18,689 bases of DNA, taken from positions 1 to 18,689 of the forward strand of contig DATFXL010000115.1 of the NCBI GenBank assembly GCA_035316025.1, given 5' to 3'. The notes beneath the pieces were generated by a model that worked only from the letters and a program-made list of their open reading frames with translations, searched no databases and had not been told where the DNA came from. Source of the stretch: JALZAA01 sp035316025. Its GTDB lineage: Bacteria; Actinomycetota; Acidimicrobiia; IMCC26256; JACDBD01. The stretch's first letter is position 1. Every line of letters starts with the position of its first letter. Below, piece by piece: positions 9,674 to 15,791 of the stretch. Position numbers and translations under genes: made by a program.

Positions 9674-10584
9674 CTGGTATCGCGCTCCCGCATGTGTACA
9701 CGGGCAAGGTCCGCGATCTCTACGACGTCGACCACGACCGCATTTTGATCGTCGCGTCCGACCGCATCTCCGTGTTCGACGTGGTGCTCGAGGATCCCGT
9801 CCCCGACAAGGGCCGAGCCCTCACGGCGCTGTCGACCTTCTGGTTCGAGCAGACCGCCCACCTCGCGCCCAACCATCTGATCTCCTCGGACCCGACCGAC
9901 TTCCCCGAGACCGCCGGGTCGGACGTCGCCGGGCGGGCGATGCTCGTCCGTGCCGCCCAACCCGTGCGGCTCGAGTGCATCGGCCGGGGCTACCTCTTCG
10001 GCTCGGCGTGGTCCGAGTACGAGGCGCGGGGAACGGTTTGCGGGCGGGCCATGCCACCCGGCCTGCGCCAGGCCGAACGGCTCCCGGCCCCGATCTTCAC
10101 CGCGACGACCAAGTCGGAGACCGGTCACGACCAGCCGCTCACCGACGCCGCCGCCGCCGACCTGGTCGGCGATGAGCTGTTCGAGCAAGTCCGGGACATC
10201 ACGATGCGTGTCTACGACTTCGGCGCCGCGCTGGCGCGGTCGCGGGGCCTGATTCTCGCGGACACGAAGCTCGAGTTCGGGACCATCGATCGGGAGCCGG
10301 TCGTGATCGACGAGATGCTCACCTCGGATTCTTCGCGTTATTGGCCGGCGGACGAGTACCACGTCGGCACGTCGCCCCCGAGCTTCGACAAGCAGTACGC
10401 GCGGGACTACTACCTCGGCACCGACTGGGACCGCACGGCTCCGGCGCCGCCGCTGCCGAGTGACGTTATCGACGGCACGCGCTCCCGCTACGTCGAGGCG
10501 TACGAACTACTCACCGGATCGAGCTTCGACGAGTGGCATCGACCCGAGGAACCGAGAGCGGACGACAACCGCCGGTACGATTGA
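9670..10584 (+). CDS. purC: SAICAR synthetase (phosphoribosylaminoimidazole-succinocarboxamide synthase)
   Basis: PurC couples CAIR with aspartate using ATP to give SAICAR, the substrate of PurB. At 304 residues it is of the longer, yeast Ade1-like type common in actinomycetes; the E. coli form is ~237. Motifs are GKVRDLY (12-18), SDRISVFDV (30-38), ECIGRGYLFGS (102-112, family signature 1), ADTKLEFG (197-204, signature 2) and DEMLTSDSSR (214-223). The GTG start at 9670 overlaps the purB stop (gTGA), has no obvious ribosome binding site, and is probably served by coupling. The frame is open far upstream inside purB, but the family N-terminus begins at this GTG. Confidence 0.95.
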   Translation: MTGIALPHVYTGKVRDLYDVDHDRILIVASDRISVFDVVLEDPVPDKGRALTALSTFWFEQTAHLAPNHLISSDPTDFPETAGSDVAGRAMLVRAAQPVRLECIGRGYLFGSAWSEYEARGTVCGRAMPPGLRQAERLPAPIFTATTKSETGHDQPLTDAAAADLVGDELFEQVRDITMRVYDFGAALARSRGLILADTKLEFGTIDREPVVIDEMLTSDSSRYWPADEYHVGTSPPSFDKQYARDYYLGTDWDRTAPAPPLPSDVIDGTRSRYVEAYELLTGSSFDEWHRPEEPRADDNRRYD

Positions 10585-10587
10585 GCC
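10576..10587 (+). promoter_or_regulatory. Candidate internal promoter box for purS (TANNNT, leaderless)
   Basis: TACGAT at 10576-10581 lies six bases before the purS GTG, the spacing at which transcription would start on the start codon itself. It overlaps the end of purC. No clear ribosome binding site precedes purS and no clear -35 is seen. It could be chance, since the hexamer is short. Confidence 0.3.
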
Positions 10588-10851
10588 GTGCGATACGAAG
10601 CGCGCATCGAGATCACGCATCTTCCCGGGATCGCCGATCCCCAAGGCGCGACGGTCGAGCGGTCGTTGCCCGCCCTGGGCTACGACAACGTGTTGCAGGT
10701 CCGTGTCGGCAAAAGCATCCGGCTCGTGATCGATGCACCCGACGAGGACGCCGCTCGCGCGCAGATCGACGAGATGTGCCACCGCCTGCTTGCCAACCCG
10801 GTGATCGAGGCCTACGCGATCGAGCTCACCGAGCTGGCCGCCGCCACATGA
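10588..10851 (+). CDS. purS: PurS subunit of FGAM synthetase
   Basis: This 87-residue protein is the small subunit that bridges PurQ and PurL in the three-part FGAM synthetase of Gram-positive bacteria and archaea. It reads YEARIEITHLPGIADPQGATVE, quoted here only in part: the LPGIADPQG turn (12-20), then LGYDNVLQVRVGKSIRL (30-46), and ANPVIEAYAIE (69-79), all typical of PurS. It starts three bases after purC with GTG; no good ribosome binding site is seen. Its stop overlaps the purQ start (aTGA). Its presence explains why purL here is of the short type without a glutaminase domain. Confidence 0.93.
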   Translation: MRYEARIEITHLPGIADPQGATVERSLPALGYDNVLQVRVGKSIRLVIDAPDEDAARAQIDEMCHRLLANPVIEAYAIELTELAAAT

Positions 10852-11531
10852 GCGCGCGCGTCGGGATCGTCGTCTTCCCGGGGACCAACTGCGAGCTCGA
10901 CGTCGCCTGGGCCGTCGAGCGGTTCGGCGGCACGCCGGAGACGCTTTGGCACGCTGATGCCGAGCTCCGCGGCGCCGACGCCGTGGTCGTGCCGGGCGGG
11001 TTCGCGCACGGCGACTATCTGCGCACGGGTGCGATCGCCCGTTTCTCACCCGTGATGGAGGCGGTGGCGCGGTTCGCGGCCGCCGGCGGTCCGGTAGTGG
11101 GGATCTGTAACGGCTTCCAGGTGCTGACCGAGGCCGGGTTGCTCCCCGGCGCGCTCCAGAAGAACGCCGGCTTGAGCTTCCTCTGCGAGACGGTGCGTTG
11201 CCGGGTCGAGACCAGGCGGTCCGCGCTCACGGCCCTCGCCGAGCCCGGCCGCGTGCTGCACCTTCCCATCAACCACTTCGAAGGCAACTACGTGTGCGAC
11301 GAGACGACACTGCGTCGGCTCCGAACGGACGACCGCGTCGTCCTGCGTTACGTCCGCAATCCGAACGGCAGCCTCGACGACATCGCCGGAATCTGCAGCG
11401 AGCAACGCAACGTCGTTGGGCTGATGCCCCACCCGGAACGCGCCGCCGAACCGCTCCTCGGCTCGACCGACGGCGCCGTGCTCCTCCGTTCGCTGCTCGC
11501 GACCGCGTCCGAGCGCGCCGCCGTCGCCTGA
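10848..11531 (+). CDS. purQ: PurQ, glutaminase subunit of FGAM synthetase
   Basis: PurQ is a class I glutamine amidotransferase that frees ammonia from glutamine and passes it to PurL. The 227 residues show VVFPGTNCE near the N-terminus, the nucleophile Cys87 in VGICNGFQ, and His195 and Glu197 in MPHPER, completing the Cys-His-Glu triad. NHFEGNY is also typical. The ATG at 10848 overlaps the purS stop. The purL partner does not follow directly: a gene on the other strand lies between, and the purQ stop codon is the first element of a nested inverted repeat. Confidence 0.96.
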   Translation: MSARVGIVVFPGTNCELDVAWAVERFGGTPETLWHADAELRGADAVVVPGGFAHGDYLRTGAIARFSPVMEAVARFAAAGGPVVGICNGFQVLTEAGLLPGALQKNAGLSFLCETVRCRVETRRSALTALAEPGRVLHLPINHFEGNYVCDETTLRRLRTDDRVVLRYVRNPNGSLDDIAGICSEQRNVVGLMPHPERAAEPLLGSTDGAVLLRSLLATASERAAVA

Positions 11532-11598
11532 GTCCCCTCAACCGCTGTCACAACATCGCCACGTGAGCGCGTTTCTGTGACAACGCAGCAGGGGGACT
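11531..11598. repeat. Nested inverted repeat between converging purQ and the AT-hook-like gene
   Basis: Three concentric pairs are visible: AGTCCCC (11531-11537) with GGGGACT (11592-11598), TGTCACA (11546-11552) with TGTGACA (11576-11582), and CGC/GCG (11557-11559, 11567-11569) around CACGTG. All are centred within two bases of 11564. The element fills the whole space between two facing stop codons and touches both. The likely role is a two-way transcription barrier or mRNA end protector, though neither strand has the T run of an intrinsic terminator. A protein-binding site is possible. Confidence 0.55.
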
Positions 11599-12007
11599 AG
11601 GAGCCGCGCGTGATCCCGGCCTTGCGGAGGACGTCGGGCGCGACGCCGAGCTCCCGCCAGGCCGCGTACGAGATCCCCTTGCGCTGCGCGTAGCCGCGGG
11701 CGACCTTCACGAAGTCGCGCTCGAGGCCGGTGAGGTCGTCGGCGGCGTCGATGCGGTCGAGCTCCCGCTGGAGGTCCATGCGCTCCTGCACGAGTTGCAG
11801 GCGATGGAGCGGGGCGGCATCGGCCAGCTCCGACTCGACGGTCTTGAGCCGCTTCTGGATCGACGCCGGCGTGCGCGGTCGCCCCCGCCGCGGACGGTTC
11901 TGGTCGAGGGCCTCGAGGTAGGCGCGCACCGCCCGGCCCTCGGCCCTGCCCTGGGCGAGCGCACGCTTGTGCTCGGTGGTCATCGTGCTCTTGCGAGCTG
12001 CGGCCAT
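11597..12007 (-). CDS. Small basic coiled-coil protein with AT-hook-like core, function unknown
   Basis: The protein has 136 residues and I do not know its function. The N-terminal third is basic and Ala-rich. Residues 38-47 read RPRRGRPRTP, containing the RGRP core of AT-hook minor-groove binders. Residues 50-95 look like a charged coiled coil (RLKTVESEL, LQLVQERMDLQREL). The C-terminus reads VARGYAQRKGISYAAWRELGV, quoted here in essence: an Arg/Lys-rich helix, then SYAAWRELGV and VLRKAGI. I recall similar small conserved proteins in actinomycetes, sharing the RGRP region and a SYAAWRE-like end. A DNA-binding or nucleoid role is an inference. Start: ATG with AAAGGAG nine bases upstream (12017-12023), a strong ribosome binding site. 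It is opposite to and inside the pur cluster, between purQ and purL. Confidence 0.8.
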   Translation of the reverse strand: MAAARKSTMTTEHKRALAQGRAEGRAVRAYLEALDQNRPRRGRPRTPASIQKRLKTVESELADAAPLHRLQLVQERMDLQRELDRIDAADDLTGLERDFVKVARGYAQRKGISYAAWRELGVAPDVLRKAGITRGS

Positions 12008-12025
12008 TCCGAACCTCTCCTTTCT

Positions 12026-12042
12026 GGGTTATCCGCCAACCC
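12026..12042. repeat. Short inverted repeat in the shared purL / AT-hook gene upstream region
   Basis: GGGTT and AACCC flank a 7-base spacer (ATCCGCC), a few bases from the ribosome binding site of the reverse gene and 59 bases before purL. On the minus strand TAGGGT at 12038-12043 also fits a TANNNT -10 box for that gene. The symmetric layout would suit an operator, but five-base arms are weak evidence. Confidence 0.3.
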
Positions 12043-12089
12043 TATTTCTGAATTCGATGCCACTCCATTTCGGGGCCGCGGGCCGCCGA

Positions 12090-12101
12090 TACCCTGGCCG
12101 C
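12090..12101 (+). promoter_or_regulatory. Candidate leaderless promoter for purL
   Basis: TACCCT at 12090-12095 fits TANNNT and is followed by exactly six bases before the purL ATG. No ribosome binding site precedes that ATG. Because purL is separated from purQ by a reversed gene, it needs its own promoter, which makes this box more credible than its sequence alone. No clear -35 is visible. Confidence 0.45.
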
Positions 12102-14336
12102 ATGGAGCCGCCCCACCGTCAGCTCGGGATGACCGACGACGAGTTGGCGACGGTCGTCGAGCTGCTCGGGCGCGATCCCACCGACCTCGAGCTGGCCATG
12201 TTCGCCGTGATGTGGTCGGAGCACTGCTCCTACAAGTCGTCACGGGCCCATCTGCGGCGGTTCCCGACCCAGGCGCCGTGGGTGCTGGTGGGGCCGGGCG
12301 AGGGAGCCGGCGTCGTCGACGTCGGCGACGGGCTGGCCGTCGCGCTCCGGATCGAGAGTCACAACCACCCGTCGGCAGTCGAGCCGTACCAGGGCGCGGC
12401 GACCGGGGTCGGCGGCATCATCCGCGACGTCTTCTCGATGGGTGCCCGTCCCATCGCACTGATGGACCCGCTGCGCTTCGGCCCCCTCGACGACGCGCGG
12501 ACGCGCTACCTGTTCGAAGGGGTCGTGTCGGGCATCAGCGGCTACGGCAACGCCGTAGGCGTGCCGACGGTCGGCGGCGAAGTCGCGTTCGACGAGTGCT
12601 ATCGCGGGAACCCGCTCGTCAACGTGCTCTGCCTCGGCCTCCTCCCGCACGACCGGCTCGTGCTCGCGCGTGCTCGCGGCGCCGGAAGCCTCGCCGTCCT
12701 GCTCGGCTCGTCGACCGGCCGCGACGGGATCGGCGGCGCGAGCGTCCTCGCCTCGGCGGGATTCGAGGAAGGGGCCGAGGAGAAGCGGCCGTCAGTGCAG
12801 GTCGGCGATCCGCTCGAGGAGAAGAAGCTCATCGAAGCGTGCCTCGCCCTCCTCGACGCCGGCTTGGCCGTCGGCGTCCAGGACCTCGGCGCCGCCGGGC
12901 TGTCCTGCGCGGCGTCGGAGACGGCGGCGAAGGCGGGCGCGGGCATGGACGTCGACGTCGCGCGCGTGCGGCGCCGCGAGCCGGGCATGAGCGCGGTCGA
13001 GGTCATGACCTCGGAGAGCCAGGAACGGATGCTCGTGATCGTGCAGCCCGGCGATCTCGACGAGGTGCTCGGGCTGTGCGCGCGTTGGGAGATCGACGCG
13101 TCCGTCGTCGGCCAGGTGACCGACAGCGGCCGCTTCCGGGTGTACGACGGCGCCTTCGACGACCCCGGCGCGGATGGCGGCGACGTCGCGTTGGCCGACG
13201 TCCCCGTCGAGAGCCTGGGCGCCGGGCCGCTGTACGACCGGCCCCGGACGCGGCCGGAGGGACAGGACGCGCTGCAAGCGGCCGACCCCGCACCGACGCT
13301 CGCGGCGCGCTTCCCGGACGGCGCCGACTTGTCGGTCGAGCTGCTGGCGCTTCTTGCGACGCCGACGATCGGGGACAAGTCGTGGGTGTGGCGCCAGTAC
13401 GACCATCAGCTGTTCCTCAACACCGTGGTGGGGCCCGGCGCCGACGCCGCCGTGCTTCGGCTGAAGGAGACCGACCGGGCGCTCGCCCTGACGACCGACG
13501 GCAAGGGTCGCTTCTGCCGCCTCGACCCGCGTCGCGGCGGGCGGCTGGCGGTGCTGGAGGCTGCCCGCAACGTCGCGTGTGTCGGGGCTCGGCCCCTCGC
13601 CCTCGTCAACTGCCTGAACTTCGGCAATCCCGAGCACCCCGAGGTGATGTGGCAGTTCACAGAGGTGGTCGAAGGGATGAGCGAGGCGTGCGCCGAGCTC
13701 GAGATCCCGGTCGTCGGCGGGAACGTGAGCTTCTACAACGAGTCGCTCGGCCGCGACATCGACCCGACACCGGTCGTCGGACTTCTCGGGCTGACCGAGG
13801 AGCTCGACGATCGCCCGCCCCCGGCCGCGCTCGCCGATGGGACCCGTGTCGTCGTGCTGGGCGAGACGGCGAGCGAGCTCGGCGGCTCCGAGTGGGCCGC
13901 GGTCGTGCACGGCCTCGATGGGGGACTGCCACCCCGCGCCGACCTCGTCACCGGACGCGCGCTGCACGAGCTCGTGCGCACCCTTGTCGCGGGCGGGCTC
14001 GTCGACGGCGTGCACGACTGCGCGGACGGCGGCGTCGCGGTCGCGCTCGCCGAGATGGCGATCGCCGGCGGGTGCGGCTTCGAGGTCACCATCGGCGGCG
14101 CAGTCGAGTGCTTCTCGGAATCCGCGTCACGCGTCGTCCTCGCCATCGACGCCGCCCTTCTCGACGATGTGCTGGAGCGGGCCGCGGCCGCGGGAGTCCC
14201 CGCCGCCGACGTCGGCGTCGCCGGGGGGGAGCGTCTCGTCGCCCGCGGCGCCTTCGACGTCGCGCTCGTCGACGCGATCGCCGCGTGGCGCGACGCGATC
14301 CCGGCCGTGCTCGGAGTCGAGGTCGCCGCCGGTTAG
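12102..14336 (+). CDS. purL: PurL, synthetase subunit of FGAM synthetase (short type)
   Basis: PurL converts FGAR to FGAM with ATP and ammonia supplied by PurQ. The 744 residues match the short PurL that needs PurS and PurQ. Landmarks are MWSEHCSYKSS with catalytic His41, RIESHNHPSAVEPYQGAAT with His87/His89 (given here as the core ESHNHPS), GGIIRDVFSMGARPI, VGVQDLGAAGLSCAASE and, in the second half, HDCADGGVAVALAEM. The ATG at 12102 gives the family N-terminus (RQLGMTDDEL); the frame is open upstream to 11967, but that stretch overlaps the reverse gene and has no family match. A leaderless start is likely. The stop overlaps the stop of the reverse PHP gene by four bases. Confidence 0.96.
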   Translation: MEPPHRQLGMTDDELATVVELLGRDPTDLELAMFAVMWSEHCSYKSSRAHLRRFPTQAPWVLVGPGEGAGVVDVGDGLAVALRIESHNHPSAVEPYQGAATGVGGIIRDVFSMGARPIALMDPLRFGPLDDARTRYLFEGVVSGISGYGNAVGVPTVGGEVAFDECYRGNPLVNVLCLGLLPHDRLVLARARGAGSLAVLLGSSTGRDGIGGASVLASAGFEEGAEEKRPSVQVGDPLEEKKLIEACLALLDAGLAVGVQDLGAAGLSCAASETAAKAGAGMDVDVARVRRREPGMSAVEVMTSESQERMLVIVQPGDLDEVLGLCARWEIDASVVGQVTDSGRFRVYDGAFDDPGADGGDVALADVPVESLGAGPLYDRPRTRPEGQDALQAADPAPTLAARFPDGADLSVELLALLATPTIGDKSWVWRQYDHQLFLNTVVGPGADAAVLRLKETDRALALTTDGKGRFCRLDPRRGGRLAVLEAARNVACVGARPLALVNCLNFGNPEHPEVMWQFTEVVEGMSEACAELEIPVVGGNVSFYNESLGRDIDPTPVVGLLGLTEELDDRPPPAALADGTRVVVLGETASELGGSEWAAVVHGLDGGLPPRADLVTGRALHELVRTLVAGGLVDGVHDCADGGVAVALAEMAIAGGCGFEVTIGGAVECFSESASRVVLAIDAALLDDVLERAAAAGVPAADVGVAGGERLVARGAFDVALVDAIAAWRDAIPAVLGVEVAAG

Positions 14337-15178
14337 GGGCGGCGCGCCTCCAACGCGGCGAGGTACTCGTCGGGGACCCGCAGGTCGCCGCGACCGATGC
14401 CGACCGACAGGCCGGGCTTGTTCTCGCCGTGGTAGTCGGATCCTCCCGTCGGTGCGAGCCCGTGTCGTCGCGCCAGCTGGTGGAACACCGCCCGCTCCTC
14501 GGAAGCGTACGCGCCGTACTCGCACTCGAGGCCGTCGAGCCCGGCGCCGGCGAGCTCGCCCACGAATTCGTCGAGCGCGCCATCGGCGAGTCCCAGCGAG
14601 CCGGGATGCGCGACCGCGCACACGCCTCCCGACGCGTGCGTGAGCGCGACGGCGTCCTCGGGGCCGAGACGGGCGCGCTCGAAATACGCCGGCTGTCCCT
14701 TGCCGAGCCACACGTCGAACGCGTCCTGGATCGAGCCCACGTGACCCGACTCCATCAAAACGCGCGCGATGTGCGGGCGACCCACCGATCCCGGTCCCGC
14801 TTGGTTCCGGACGGCCTCCACGGTGATCGGGACCCCGTGGGCGTTCAGCGCCTCGACGATCTGCACGTTGCGCTCGTTGCGCGCCACCTGCAGCTCGGCC
14901 AGGCGGTCCTGCAGTCCTCCGGGGCCGTCGTCGACGAAGAAGACGAGGAGATGCATGCTCCCCGGCGCCCGCCCGGAGAGCTCGCACGAGATCTCGCATC
15001 CGGGGACGAGCCGCAGGCCGAAGGCGTCGGCGGCGGCGCGGGCCTCACCGACGTGGTCGAGGGTGTCGTGGTCGGTGAGCGCGAGCGCCGAGAGCCCCGC
15101 CTCAGCGGCGAGGCGGACGACCTCGGCCGGCGGGTCGGTGCCGTCCGACATCGTCGAGTGGGTGTGCAGGTCGATCAC
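14333..15178 (-). CDS. PHP-domain phosphoesterase, probable 3',5'-nucleoside bisphosphate (PAP) phosphatase
   Basis: A full PHP-superfamily enzyme of 281 residues. Likely metal ligands are all present: DLHTHS (His5, His7), Asp12, LTDHDT (His37), CEIS (Glu62), His76, RPH (His136), AHPG (His191) and GSDYHG (Asp248, His250). The architecture matches the TrpH/YciV and Cv1693 group, which hydrolyses 3',5'-bisphosphonucleosides such as PAP and, in E. coli, short RNA 5' ends. It starts with GTG, overlapping the cysC stop (gTGA), so it is probably translated with cysC. That partner makes PAPS, whose use releases PAP, so PAP recycling to AMP is the natural inference. A short-RNA nuclease role is an alternative. 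The stop TAA overlaps the purL stop TAG on the other strand. Confidence 0.9.
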   Translation of the reverse strand: MIDLHTHSTMSDGTDPPAEVVRLAAEAGLSALALTDHDTLDHVGEARAAADAFGLRLVPGCEISCELSGRAPGSMHLLVFFVDDGPGGLQDRLAELQVARNERNVQIVEALNAHGVPITVEAVRNQAGPGSVGRPHIARVLMESGHVGSIQDAFDVWLGKGQPAYFERARLGPEDAVALTHASGGVCAVAHPGSLGLADGALDEFVGELAGAGLDGLECEYGAYASEERAVFHQLARRHGLAPTGGSDYHGENKPGLSVGIGRGDLRVPDEYLAALEARRP

Positions 15179-15741
15179 GAGCGTGCCTCGGCCGCTTCCG
15201 GGCGCGGCGCCGGTCCCGTCAGCCCCGCCCGCTCGAGGTAGTCGATCACCTGGGAGGCCGAGCCCATCGGGTCGCGATCATGGGTGACGACGCGCACCTC
15301 GGGCGCCCGCGGCGGCTCGTACGGGTCCGACACACCCGTGAACTCGGGGACGTCACCGGCGCGCGCCTTCGCGTACAGCCCCTTGACGTCACGCGATTCG
15401 CACACCTCGATCGGCGTGTCGACGTACACCTCCACGAAGCGGTCGATCTTCGCCCGCACCTCGTCCCGCACGGACCGGTACGGGGAGATCGCCGCCGTCA
15501 CGGCGACGACCCCGTTTCGCGCCAGCAGCGCCGCGACCCAGCCGATCCGGCGGATGTTCGTGTCGCGGTCGGCCTTCGAGAACCCGAGGCCGGCCGACAG
15601 GTTCTCGCGCACCTCGTCGCCGTCCAGAAGCTCGACGCGGTGCCCCCGCCGTCGCAGCTCGTCGACGACGGCGGCGGCGATCGTGCTCTTCCCGGATCCC
15701 GACAGCCCGGTGAACCACAAGCAGAAGCCCGTGCTCGCCAC
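15175..15741 (-). CDS. cysC: Adenylylsulfate (APS) kinase
   Basis: CysC phosphorylates APS at the 3' position with ATP to give PAPS, the activated sulfate used for reduction or for sulfating metabolites. The 188-residue protein has the P-loop GLSGSGKST at 12-20, DGDEVRENL at 40-48, DRDTNIRRIG (58-67), ISPYRSVR with Ser86 at the usual phosphoryl-Ser position, KGLYAKARAG (120-129) and FTGVSDPYEPP. It stands alone, without a fused CysN or ATP-sulfurylase domain; no sulfurylase is seen nearby. The start is GTG at 15741 with no ribosome binding site; TAACTT lies six bases upstream on this strand. The last 15 residues are low-complexity Ala/Pro/Arg and probably tail. Confidence 0.95.
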   Translation of the reverse strand: MASTGFCLWFTGLSGSGKSTIAAAVVDELRRRGHRVELLDGDEVRENLSAGLGFSKADRDTNIRRIGWVAALLARNGVVAVTAAISPYRSVRDEVRAKIDRFVEVYVDTPIEVCESRDVKGLYAKARAGDVPEFTGVSDPYEPPRAPEVRVVTHDRDPMGSASQVIDYLERAGLTGPAPRPEAAEARS

Positions 15742-15753
15742 GAATGGAAGTTA
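15742..15753 (-). promoter_or_regulatory. Candidate leaderless promoter for cysC
   Basis: Read on the minus strand, TAACTT (15753-15748) is followed by six bases and then the cysC GTG. The box has the TANNNT form. There is no ribosome binding site between. The same 50-base gap must also hold the purF promoter, where a weak CATACT (15777-15782) is the best -10 candidate on the plus strand. Confidence 0.4.
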
Positions 15754-15791
15754 CCGGAGGGTCAACATCGGTACGGCATACTTGTCAGGAG

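Noticed and set aside
11967..12101. A 45-residue N-terminal extension of PurL
   Set aside because: It overlaps the reverse gene and its ribosome binding site, and PurL family similarity begins only after ATG 12102.
11531..12101. The reversed gene and its flanking repeat as an integron cassette or insertion sequence
   Set aside because: The repeat lacks the RYYYAAC/GTTRRRY ends of attC sites, there is no transposase, no target duplication was found, and base composition matches the neighbours.
11795..15241. A 1148-codon open frame on the plus strand through purL and the PHP gene
   Set aside because: It is an Arg/Gly/Ala-rich out-of-frame reading of purL and of the reverse genes, with no recognisable domain.
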